Below the pieces are notes generated by a model. It worked only from the letters and a program-made list of their open reading frames with translations. It ran no database searches and was not told the origin of the DNA. Positions 7,917 through 15,457 of a stretch of 16,520 bases of DNA are shown piece by piece (position 1 is the stretch's first letter; every line of letters starts with the position of its first letter). The DNA is taken from NCBI GenBank assembly GCA_046542995.1, contig JBKHAH010000074.1:1-16520 (forward strand). Reading direction: 5' to 3'. The position numbers were made by a program, and so were the translations under genes. The DNA comes from Perlabentimonas sp046542995 (lineage in GTDB: Bacteria; Bacteroidota; Bacteroidia; Bacteroidales; Tenuifilaceae).

Positions 7917-8879
7917 TCATCGTCTTTTAATGCCGCTATCATGAATTTTTTCAATTTCTTTCCGGGTTTTTATACGTTTTTCAAGTTTTTTGCTGTTAGT
8001 GTCTTTCTTTATAAACACTTCAGGTGGTTTAATACCTCTCTCATACCAGGGTTGCCTGGTTGGTATAAAATAAACCGATATGTTTTTTATCTCAGCCTTC
8101 TTTTCCCAATCATCATTTTCCTGAGGAGTATGCGACATAATTTCTCCCTTAAGGTGAGTAAAAATTGTATCGCTTAAGGTTAGCGACAGTGTAACCGTTC
8201 TGCTTACGCCATCCTTCCGGTAATCTATCCATTGCTTTTGTGAAGTGTCAGTCTTTATGGTATCTGCCTTTTCTGAATGATTAATTAAGGTATCAATATT
8301 TTCATTTTCAGCATACACTTCTCTTTCGTTTAGGCTATCGGAATGGAACCATGCAACCATGCTTGGATTTAGCGATTCGTCTTTTTTATAAACCGTGACT
8401 TTAGCACTAACCGTGTATTCTCCCTCTCCATGGAGGGGTATTTTAAACCCAACGGTTTCCCTTTTGCCGTCTTCCGGCAGTTTCCAATTGGATTTATCTT
8501 CCCAAAGACCTTGCTTTTCATCCTCTTTAGCATCTCTTGACATTGTTGTCAGCTGCTCTGTTTCCATTCTTGAGAGGATATTGATTGCCCTGTCAAGAAC
8601 CTTGTCAAGTGCATCGGGGTTTTCTGTATAGTACTGTATAGAGTTGTTAAACTGCTCCTCGGTATAACCCATGTTACTGTATATGGGTTTGTAGTATTCT
8701 ATGGTATCCTTCTTGCTATAACGGAGAGAGAGTTTTGATAATTCAATGGTAGCATCGGTAATAAAAATCTCCGCAAATACTTCTGCCATATCCCTGTCGG
8801 GGATTCTTTCCTTTTTGCAGCTGGTAAACAATAGCAAAAGAGTTATAATCAATAGAATATACCTATACAATAGTTGCAT
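7917..8879 (-). CDS. Lipoprotein with DUF4296 domain
   Basis: A 320-residue protein starting with a lipoprotein signal: hydrophobic residues 7-18 then the lipobox LFTSC with Cys21 as the lipidated residue. Residues about 26-110 form a mostly helical segment (MAEVFAEIFITDATIEL then YYKPIYSNMGYTEEQFNNSI), the pattern of the Bacteroidota DUF4296 family, whose function is unknown. The remaining 200 residues look beta-rich, then end in a very basic tail (about 295-320). This is longer than the typical DUF4296 protein, which ends soon after the helical part, so the C-terminal region is an extra domain I do not recognise. It lies downstream of the FISUMP gene's terminator. No exact -7 box is visible; the nearest is TATATTTA (- strand, 8903-8910), one base off consensus. 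Confidence 0.8.
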   Translation of the reverse strand: MQLLYRYILLIITLLLLFTSCKKERIPDRDMAEVFAEIFITDATIELSKLSLRYSKKDTIEYYKPIYSNMGYTEEQFNNSIQYYTENPDALDKVLDRAINILSRMETEQLTTMSRDAKEDEKQGLWEDKSNWKLPEDGKRETVGFKIPLHGEGEYTVSAKVTVYKKDESLNPSMVAWFHSDSLNEREVYAENENIDTLINHSEKADTIKTDTSQKQWIDYRKDGVSRTVTLSLTLSDTIFTHLKGEIMSHTPQENDDWEKKAEIKNISVYFIPTRQPWYERGIKPPEVFIKKDTNSKKLEKRIKTRKEIEKIHDSGIKRR

Positions 8880-8912
8880 AAACAGTTTAATAGTTTGGGC
8901 TGTAAATATACT

Positions 8913-8947
8913 AAAAAAAGGGGAGCAAATAATATGTGCTCCCCTTT
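8913..8947 (-). terminator. Intrinsic terminator of the FISUMP gene
   Basis: Reading on the - strand, an 8-bp GC-rich stem TGCTCCCC/GGGGAGCA (arms 8937-8944 and 8920-8927) closes a 9-base loop and is followed by seven T residues (8919 down to 8913). The stem can be extended by A-T pairs, so it may also act in the other direction. It begins about 30 bases past the stop codon of the large gene. Confidence 0.9.
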
Positions 8948-8978
8948 CTGTAAGGCTTAAATAATATAATTAAATAGT

Positions 8979-11900
8979 TTACTCCTTAATGCAACGAACA
9001 GAGAATCCGCCTGTTACGTTTGATTCTGATTCGATAGTTTGGCTCTCCAGTAGTTCAAGGCTCCAGCTATAGGCCATATCCTGAGCTCCTGAAGTTGCTG
9101 TCCACCAGTTTGCTATTTGCCCAATCCCATAAAAATCCGAGCTAATATTGCCAGAGGGTATTGCATTAAACCCGCTTTCGTTATTAGCGTATTGGTTTGG
9201 TGCGAGCCATCTTGGGTGCTGATCGGGTGCAGTAGAGGTGCCTTTAAGTTTGATGCCAGCAACTTCTGGTCCGCCCAGGTAATCTATCAGGCTTCCCCAT
9301 TCCGCGTTGGTGGGAACTCGCCAGCCATCGGGGCAAAGGTTGCCTGTTTCTACTGCATACCAGTTATATAGCGCACCATAATTTTCAGCAACCTCTTGGG
9401 TTGTTTCCAACCCTTCAGTTACATACGGTTCGTCGTTTGCGCCCCCATTAGGTGAATATATAATATAAGCAGGTTCTGTGAGATTATACCAGTCACTACC
9501 TGAGGAGCTAAGCATAATGTCACTACCATCGGCAAATTTGGTGGTTCTGAGGTTCTCTGCCATCCAAATATCATTATTAATTTCTATTGTGAAGTAAGCA
9601 TTATTTTCAATATCGGTAGTGGAGCCATAGTATGTTTTGAAATTTATCTCGTTTCCATATACCTCACCGTTGGCAGTGGTAGCGTATGCCCTAATGTAGT
9701 AACGTGTATTTGTAGTGAGCTCCGTAATTTGAGTTGAGAAGCTCTGATCAATTAGCGTTGCAGAGATAGCGCCGTCGTTATTGGTAAGCGTTGGCTCCGG
9801 GTTAATTCCCCAAACAAACCCCACCTCTGTAATATCATCCTGATTCTCGAACAGAACATTACCTACCGCTTCGGTGCTGGTGGTGCTGGTGTTTTTTACT
9901 GGGAGGGTGCTTACGGTTGGTTCGCCATAATGCTTAAGGCACCTTATACTGAGAGCATCCTCAGTACCATAATTATGGGTTAATTCGTATTTGGAAATTC
10001 CAGCATTGTCATGGGTCATGCTGTAAGCACTGTATCTTTCATCTGACACCTCGGTACCCGACCAGAACCATGCCTCAGTATTTCCCCCGTAATAGTAACC
10101 TGATGAACCGCGGTAACCAGCAGGAACGGCAGAGAAACTTGACTCATTTGTTGCCCCAGCGTTGGGCGATTCCCAATACCCATAGCCTCCGCTGGTGGTG
10201 GTTTTCATCTTACCTCCTGCAACTGCGGGGCCACCTAGATAATCGATTAATGCTTCCCAGTCCTCTTGCTCTGGCAAACTCCAGCCTATAGGACAAATAC
10301 CATTGTGGTTGGTAGCTGCACTTATGGAGTAAACGTAACCGAAGTTCTCTGCATTTTCACCTGGAGTTGGATTTTCTGAATAGTAAATACCCTCCGGAGG
10401 TACGCTTCCATGAGGTTCGTAGTAAATATCATCACCGTTTTGGAATTTGGTTGCTGCAAGATTTTGTGCCATCCACTGCTGATCGCCAATCATTGTTGTA
10501 TAGTACTCATTGCCTTGTGTGTCGGAAATTTTGTCGTAATAAGTTTTAAAGTCTATTGCGTTTCCATAAATAACTTGGTCATCTGTAGTGGTTACAAAGG
10601 CTCTTATATAGTAGCGGGTGTTTGGGTCTATGCCAGTTAAATCTGAAGCAAAGCTGTTTTCATAATCGTTGCTAATTATCACGTTATCTTCATCTGTTGG
10701 GTTGGGCTCAGCGCTCCAAACAAACCCAACCTGATCAACAGTTTGTTCACCAATGGGTTCAAATCTGGCGTTTAAAACGGCAGAAACGTTGGTAATGCTT
10801 TGGGCTGGATCAGTAATAACAGGGAAAGTGTTATCCTCAATACATCTTATACTGAGAGCTTCTTCACCTTCCGGTATAGTTCCGTACACACTTTCTATAG
10901 TGGCATTTGTGTCGTAATAATTAAGCTTGAGTGACCATGAAATGTCGGTGGAAGCCTCAGTTTGTGACCAGAAGTAAGCAGCAATAGATTCATCTGTAAA
11001 GGAGAAGGTCCCCTGCCAGTTAATTTTGAATATACCTGCTGGCATTGCGGTAAAGCCACTTTTGTTGCTTGCTCCCTCATTGGGAGACTCCCAGAGGCCG
11101 TTTCCTCCTGAAACGGTTGATTTCATCTGTCCTCCGGCAATACCAGGGCCCCCTAATTCTGCAATAAGCTGATCCCAATCCTCCTTAACAGGAACTCGCC
11201 ATCCGTCTGGGCAAACATTTTTATCTTGCATGTAAACCACTCCGTGAGAGTAGAGATACCCAAAATCTATGGCATCTGTTCCCTGATTAGGATTTTCAGT
11301 GTGGTAAGGAAATTCTGAAGGGGTATCTAACCCGTTAAAATAGCTTATTGCGGTACCATCGTTAAACTGTGTAGTTTTAAGGTTCTGCGCCATCCAGTGC
11401 TGACCAGCAATTTGTGTTGTTAAATAGGTATTGTTATCAATATCAGTTATCTGCTGGTTGTATGTTTTTGCCATTACCTCCTTACTATATTTAGTACCAT
11501 TGCCATTGGTGGCAAAAGCTCTTACGTAGTAAAGGGTGTTGGGGTCAAGGCTGGTTGCATCAAGAGTGAATTCTCCAATATCCCCTTCCGTTGGAATGAC
11601 CATGTCGTTTGTTGTTGGTTCGGGGGATGTGCTTAGTACAATTCCTCTTTCGGTTATCGGATTCTCAGGGTCGCCACCATCGTCAATTATCTGGGCAGAA
11701 ACGGTAAATTGATTGATGTCAATACTGGCAATTACGGGGTTCGTAAGCCTTGGTAATCCATATCCGTTTAAACAGCGTACCGAGTAGCCTTCCTCCAACA
11801 TAGCTCCAGGATATATATCTGCCCATTCCGAATAGTTTTGTAAGTTAAGCATAACATGCCCTTCGCTCTTGTTGTTCTTACCCATTTCGCCTTCGGTGCT

Positions 11901-13283
11901 TGACCAAAAGTTAGTCATACTTCCAACATCGGTAATACCCTCTCCCCAAATAGCTCCGGCGGGTAGCCCCGTAAAGCCACTTTCGTTTGTTGCAATGTTT
12001 GGATCGTTCCAGTACTCTAACCCTGTCGCTTTAAGCTTTTCGCCTGCTACATTTGTTCCTCCAAGGTAGTTGACAAGCTCTAGAAAGTCATCCTCAGAGG
12101 GGATATACCAACCTGCAGGACAAAGTTTCTCAGTTAAAACAGCGTAACCGTTATACATTGCGCCGTATATCTCGTCATCGGTGTGTGCCATGTAGGCAGG
12201 TGTTTCAAGTTGTGCTGAGTACCAATCTGTAATGCTAGTTCCATCTCTTAGCTTTGTTGTTTTTAGGTTTTCGCGCATCCAGCATTGGTCTCCAATGGTT
12301 ACTGTATTGTATGTGTTTCCATCAATATCTATTACTTCGCCACAGTTGTTGGGTTCAATAGTAGTGAAGGATATTACGTTTCCGTAAGCTGTTCCGGCCA
12401 TATTGGTGGCAAAGATTCTAAAATAGTATGTTTGATCGGGGTTAAGGTCAGCCAGCGTGTGTGATAGCTGGTTGTCTGTCTCCTCTTCTATATATAACCC
12501 GGTATTATTTTCCAGCGTAGGGTTATTACCTGTGCCCCAAATAAATCCCTTTTGAGATAGGTCTGCACCACCATTATCTGTTACTTCTCCGTTGAGCGTA
12601 GCCGATGAGCTAGTTAGCTCCGTAACCGGATCGGTAGTTACTGTTGGTGGCATCGCATCTGCTTTTAAACAACGTACTGAGAACCCGTCGTTCATATGAA
12701 ATGCCATATTTTGGATATTGGCAAGATCCGACGAGAGGCTATGTATGTATGCGGAATCCTGATCGGATTCAACTTGATTTGAACTCCACCAGTATCCCAT
12801 GTTACCAAGGTTAAAGAATTTGTTGTCAGTGGCTTCAGCAAAATAGTACCCTCCGGGTAATCCTCTAAATCCGCTAAAGTTGTTTGCGCCTTCGTTTGGT
12901 ATGTTCCAGCGGGGATGTTCATGAGTACCTTCTGTACGTATTGATTTTAGTAATTTCCCAGCGACTGATTCGCCTCCGAGATGAGTTATTAGCTGTTCCC
13001 AGTCCTCATTACTAGGAATAACCCAGCCAGCAGGGCATAATCCCTGGCTGTTGTTGAGGGCATGCCAGTTGTATAGGTTGCCGTAGGCGTCAGCAACTGC
13101 TTCTGGCGTATCGAGCCCATCAACCAGATCGGATGAATATATGGAATAACCTGCCTGGTAATCTATTTCAAGAGTTTCGTCAATTGGTTCACCTGTTCTG
13201 TAGTGCGTAACCTTAAGGTTCCTGGTCATCCATACCTGATTACCAATTTGTATTGTGGGGTACTCATTGCCATCTATGTCCGA
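8979..13283 (-). repeat. Intragenic array: five FISUMP units alternating with four Fn3-like units
   Basis: Approximate unit boundaries in protein residues are FISUMP 347-553, Fn3-like 557-655, FISUMP 662-852, Fn3-like 855-953, FISUMP 957-1162, Fn3-like 1166-1260, FISUMP 1264-1463, Fn3-like 1466-1563 and FISUMP 1568-1779. One FISUMP plus one linker is roughly 300 residues, or 900 bases. Units have diverged clearly, so this is an old duplication, but units 3 and 4 remain the most alike (for example MAQNL, LGGPxxAGGxMK and WESPN blocks). Confidence 0.85.
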
Positions 13284-14321
13284 AACAGGCATGGTAACTA
13301 CTTCGCCACCCACCTCAACATCCTGAGCCAATGAGGCTCCTTGGCTAACATCAAGGGCTGTTTGCAGGTAGGTAGTATCATGGTTTAGGTTTAACCAATT
13401 GGTGAAACTTTTTGTTTGGTCGCTAAGTCCGCCAACAGCAAACCCGCCAAGTTGCCCTTTGGTAAGGTCATACTCAAGGTTAAACCTAACGCTATCAGGA
13501 GATAATGAAAGAAAGTTATGCGTTGGGGCAAGCCCTTTTGTTTGATCGCTAAGTCCACCAACGGCAAACCCACCGCGTTGGCCTTTATCTGTTGGAGGTA
13601 AGATGTTAAATTGTACATCATCGGGAAGAATCTGCATGAAGAAATTACCGCTTTCTTTGGTTTGGTCGCTTAATCCACCAACAGCAAATCCACCCCTAGT
13701 TCCTTTTGGTGATTCCCCGTACGGAACATAAACGGTTGCGCCCGATTCGTAAACGGCAAATACTATTTGGTTTTGTGAGTTTCTTACTAAAAAGATAGGT
13801 TCCTCCTCAATTCGTGGAGTTTGCGGGGTCACCTCTACGGTACTGTTATTAAAGGCGAGCCTTGAGGTTGCCACCCAGCCCTCACCATTGTGCCAAAGCG
13901 TTTCACCCAGGTTGCCCTCGTGACTAAACGTTGTGTTTGTGTGTAGCGCGTATGGTACTGACAGGATTGGGCTAATATCAATTATTGTAAAAGCATCGTC
14001 CCCCTCAAGCATTGATTCAAGCTTTAAGAAAAGTGGTTGGTTCCAATTAATCTGAGATAAGTCGCTTTTGCCTGAGGTGCCAACTACTATGTTTGCAAGC
14101 CCTTGCAAATTTGTAGTAACAGATTGTGTTTCGGTAAAAATAGATTCTCCTTCTGGCGAGTCCTTAAGTATGCTAACTTTAACATCAACATTTTGGTTTG
14201 GCATGACGTTCCCTTGGTCATCTTTAAAGCCAACCTGTAAGTTGAAACTATCAGTCTGTTTCTCCTGTGCAAAGCTTGATAGAGTTATGCAAGCTGCTAT
14301 GCAAATTATTAGTGATCTCAT
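8979..14321 (-). CDS. Secreted multi-domain FISUMP/fibronectin-III-like surface protein
   Basis: A 1780-residue protein. I chose the ATG at 14321 because it begins directly at a signal peptide (MRSLIICIAA to about residue 19); the frame stays open 20 codons upstream without a convincing signal. Order: signal peptide; a beta-rich N-terminal domain (about 24-130) common to secreted Bacteroidota proteins; a region with three GGFAVGGLSDQTK repeats (210-304); then five FISUMP domains (about 347-553, 662-852, 957-1162, 1264-1463 and 1568-1779). Four fibronectin-III-like linkers of about 95 residues separate them. Each FISUMP shows the family marks: D-x-(D/E/Q)-(G/N)-N-x-Y near the start, W-M-x-x-N-L, a CPxGW block, LGG-x-x-x-AG-x-x-(L/M)K, SGF/SSF-x-x-(L/M/I/V)P-x-G and a final S-(V/I)-RC. 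The linkers share (P/T)NTRYYIRA(F/Y)-type strands. No C-terminal type IX sorting domain or LPxTG-like signal is seen, since the protein ends in the last FISUMP. Likely surface-exposed or secreted; ligand unknown. Confidence 0.92.
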   Translation of the reverse strand: MRSLIICIAACITLSSFAQEKQTDSFNLQVGFKDDQGNVMPNQNVDVKVSILKDSPEGESIFTETQSVTTNLQGLANIVVGTSGKSDLSQINWNQPLFLKLESMLEGDDAFTIIDISPILSVPYALHTNTTFSHEGNLGETLWHNGEGWVATSRLAFNNSTVEVTPQTPRIEEEPIFLVRNSQNQIVFAVYESGATVYVPYGESPKGTRGGFAVGGLSDQTKESGNFFMQILPDDVQFNILPPTDKGQRGGFAVGGLSDQTKGLAPTHNFLSLSPDSVRFNLEYDLTKGQLGGFAVGGLSDQTKSFTNWLNLNHDTTYLQTALDVSQGASLAQDVEVGGEVVTMPVSDIDGNEYPTIQIGNQVWMTRNLKVTHYRTGEPIDETLEIDYQAGYSIYSSDLVDGLDTPEAVADAYGNLYNWHALNNSQGLCPAGWVIPSNEDWEQLITHLGGESVAGKLLKSIRTEGTHEHPRWNIPNEGANNFSGFRGLPGGYYFAEATDNKFFNLGNMGYWWSSNQVESDQDSAYIHSLSSDLANIQNMAFHMNDGFSVRCLKADAMPPTVTTDPVTELTSSSATLNGEVTDNGGADLSQKGFIWGTGNNPTLENNTGLYIEEETDNQLSHTLADLNPDQTYYFRIFATNMAGTAYGNVISFTTIEPNNCGEVIDIDGNTYNTVTIGDQCWMRENLKTTKLRDGTSITDWYSAQLETPAYMAHTDDEIYGAMYNGYAVLTEKLCPAGWYIPSEDDFLELVNYLGGTNVAGEKLKATGLEYWNDPNIATNESGFTGLPAGAIWGEGITDVGSMTNFWSSTEGEMGKNNKSEGHVMLNLQNYSEWADIYPGAMLEEGYSVRCLNGYGLPRLTNPVIASIDINQFTVSAQIIDDGGDPENPITERGIVLSTSPEPTTNDMVIPTEGDIGEFTLDATSLDPNTLYYVRAFATNGNGTKYSKEVMAKTYNQQITDIDNNTYLTTQIAGQHWMAQNLKTTQFNDGTAISYFNGLDTPSEFPYHTENPNQGTDAIDFGYLYSHGVVYMQDKNVCPDGWRVPVKEDWDQLIAELGGPGIAGGQMKSTVSGGNGLWESPNEGASNKSGFTAMPAGIFKINWQGTFSFTDESIAAYFWSQTEASTDISWSLKLNYYDTNATIESVYGTIPEGEEALSIRCIEDNTFPVITDPAQSITNVSAVLNARFEPIGEQTVDQVGFVWSAEPNPTDEDNVIISNDYENSFASDLTGIDPNTRYYIRAFVTTTDDQVIYGNAIDFKTYYDKISDTQGNEYYTTMIGDQQWMAQNLAATKFQNGDDIYYEPHGSVPPEGIYYSENPTPGENAENFGYVYSISAATNHNGICPIGWSLPEQEDWEALIDYLGGPAVAGGKMKTTTSGGYGYWESPNAGATNESSFSAVPAGYRGSSGYYYGGNTEAWFWSGTEVSDERYSAYSMTHDNAGISKYELTHNYGTEDALSIRCLKHYGEPTVSTLPVKNTSTTSTEAVGNVLFENQDDITEVGFVWGINPEPTLTNNDGAISATLIDQSFSTQITELTTNTRYYIRAYATTANGEVYGNEINFKTYYGSTTDIENNAYFTIEINNDIWMAENLRTTKFADGSDIMLSSSGSDWYNLTEPAYIIYSPNGGANDEPYVTEGLETTQEVAENYGALYNWYAVETGNLCPDGWRVPTNAEWGSLIDYLGGPEVAGIKLKGTSTAPDQHPRWLAPNQYANNESGFNAIPSGNISSDFYGIGQIANWWTATSGAQDMAYSWSLELLESQTIESESNVTGGFSVRCIKE
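13410..13694 (-). repeat. Three near-identical GGFAVGGLSDQTK repeats
   Basis: The 13-residue motif GGFAVGGLSDQTK occurs at residues 210-222, 250-262 and 292-304 of the large secreted protein (DNA 13656-13694, 13536-13574 and 13410-13448). Each copy is preceded by a short K-G-(T/Q)-(R/L) lead. The segments between copies are 27-29 residues long and vary, keeping only a loose pattern (ILPDDVQFNI, LSPDSVRFNL, LNHDTTYLQT). The strict conservation of the motif against variable spacers suggests a structural turn unit. Confidence 0.85.
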
Positions 14322-14385
14322 GATGCTAGGTTTTTTATTGTTGAGGTGAAAGCTGGTTATTACACAATAATATTCATGCAATATA

Positions 14386-14393
14386 CAAAAATA
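14386..14393 (-). promoter_or_regulatory. Candidate promoter of the FISUMP gene (-7 box TATTTTTG)
   Basis: On the - strand TATTTTTG matches TAnnTTTG exactly and would start transcription about 60 bases before the chosen ATG at 14321. A good -33 box is not visible. Instead an AT palindrome (arms 14411-14417 and 14422-14428) occupies that place. Confidence 0.5.
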
Positions 14394-14401
14394 TTAAGCA
14401 G

Positions 14402-14601
14402 GCTTGCTAGAATTTTTCAGGAAAAATTGTTTATTTTATTCTGAGGAATAATCAGTTATAAACTTACCTGCAATTTACTGGTTTAATACTAAGCATGAAA
14501 TCAAGAATAAGCAATTAGGGCAGGCCTTACCTGCATTATATATTATTATTTCAGAAGTGTTTTTCTGACTTAATTGTATTCCTAAAAAATAGAAAAGGTC
14601 T
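14402..14601. other. Intergenic stretch with a short AT palindrome and a 10-bp direct repeat
   Basis: No open frame or RNA gene is recognisable. It holds a palindrome with 7-bp arms (AATTTTT/AAAAATT, 14411-14428, loop CAGG), two copies of CTTACCTGCA (14463-14472 and 14526-14535) and a small hairpin TCAGAA/TTCTGA around 14551-14568. None has the T tract expected of a terminator for the nuclease gene that ends at 14602. Confidence 0.5.
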
Positions 14602-15441
14602 TTATTCAGAGCACAGGTCCTTAATCTCTTTTAAAAGACTTTGCCTTTTTGAGGATGATAAGTTGATGAAATTAAGCACAGAGGGCTCTTTGTTGATTTG
14701 GCGACAAAGCACAATCCCCTTTTCCATTAAAGTTTGCTTATCCTTTTTAGTGAGCTGGGTTAGCGTTGTAATAGGGAATAATTTGGCATTTTCAATCATC
14801 TCTTTTAGGCTATGACCCTTAGGATAGTCCCAGCTAATAAGGTGCAAGCCTGAGCATCTTCCAAAATCCATAGCATCGGAAGTAAAGCGGGTGTTAGTTA
14901 CAATCCACCCATGGAACGAGTATTTATTAAACTCGGGCAAACCGCTTCTCTTAGCAACAATATCATTAACTCTTGAGCGAATATATAATGGTACTTTTAC
15001 GTTGGCATACTTCCCCTGGCTGTTGTAAAATTTACATTCAACAATGTACTGCTTGCTATTATACGATGCTATAACATCAACCTCGTGCTTAACGCATTGC
15101 CCCTGAATGATTTGCCCAACCTCAACGTTAAAACCTTGGTGCTCAAAAATTTGCCCTACAAAATGCTCAAAGGGGTAACCAGTTGGGCCCAATTCCATTA
15201 GCGCCTTTTTGAGGCTGTAACGCGCTGCCGTGCTGCGTTTTTTCTTCTGAAGGAGGCCAAATGCCTTGGTATAAATTTTCTTTGTAGTGATTCCATCCTC
15301 AAGCCAACCAATAATCTCCTCAACCACATCGTTAATTGCCTCATCAGTAGCTCCTGATCTTTTAAGCGATTCTTCCAATTTTGCTTTTGAGAAAGGTTCA
15401 AATTCCCCGGAGGCTTTTTTTACTAAGGGTAATTTTGCCAT
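14602..15441 (-). CDS. ATP-cone fused to a PD-(D/E)xK (Mrr-like) nuclease domain
   Basis: A 279-residue protein of two parts. Residues about 4-85 are an ATP-cone, the nucleotide-sensing domain of ribonucleotide reductases and NrdR, with VKKASGEFEPFSKAKLEESL at its start and helices through KKALMELGPTGYPFE. Residues about 88-210 look like a restriction-endonuclease fold: Glu92/Glu100 in the first helix, HEVDVIA with Asp122, then IVECK with Glu135 and Lys137, giving the D-x12-E-x-K pattern of PD-(D/E)xK enzymes. A C-terminal helical tail (about 215-279) may be a helix-hairpin-helix-like DNA-binding part, but this is uncertain. All three catalytic positions are present, so activity is plausible. 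No methyltransferase or helicase partner is adjacent, so it is not a classical restriction-modification system. It starts 16 bases after the HAD phosphatase gene and is probably co-transcribed with it. Confidence 0.8.
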   Translation of the reverse strand: MAKLPLVKKASGEFEPFSKAKLEESLKRSGATDEAINDVVEEIIGWLEDGITTKKIYTKAFGLLQKKKRSTAARYSLKKALMELGPTGYPFEHFVGQIFEHQGFNVEVGQIIQGQCVKHEVDVIASYNSKQYIVECKFYNSQGKYANVKVPLYIRSRVNDIVAKRSGLPEFNKYSFHGWIVTNTRFTSDAMDFGRCSGLHLISWDYPKGHSLKEMIENAKLFPITTLTQLTKKDKQTLMEKGIVLCRQINKEPSVLNFINLSSSKRQSLLKEIKDLCSE

Positions 15442-15457
15442 GAAGGTAAAGTATGAA

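Noticed and set aside
7899..7917. Hairpin ACACC/GGTGT near the stop codon of the DUF4296 gene, considered as a terminator
   Set aside because: On the - strand, where the gene is read, the stem is followed by A residues and not T residues; the stem is also only 5 bp and overlaps the stop codon.
7914..8177. An 87-codon open frame on the + strand
   Set aside because: It lies wholly opposite the DUF4296 lipoprotein frame, has no recognisable domain and no promoter box, and reflects a shadow of that gene.
13410..13694. Three evenly spaced repeats considered as a CRISPR-like array
   Set aside because: The repeats are in frame within a protein, encode the same residues, and spacing is 40-42 codons; there are no cas genes.
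14322..14381. Extension of the FISUMP protein by 20 residues to an ATG at 14381
   Set aside because: It would put a non-hydrophobic stretch before the signal peptide and would leave almost no leader after the candidate -7 box at 14386-14393.
14551..14568. TCAGAA/TTCTGA hairpin considered as the terminator of the nuclease gene
   Set aside because: The stem is short and AT-rich and no T run follows on the - strand.
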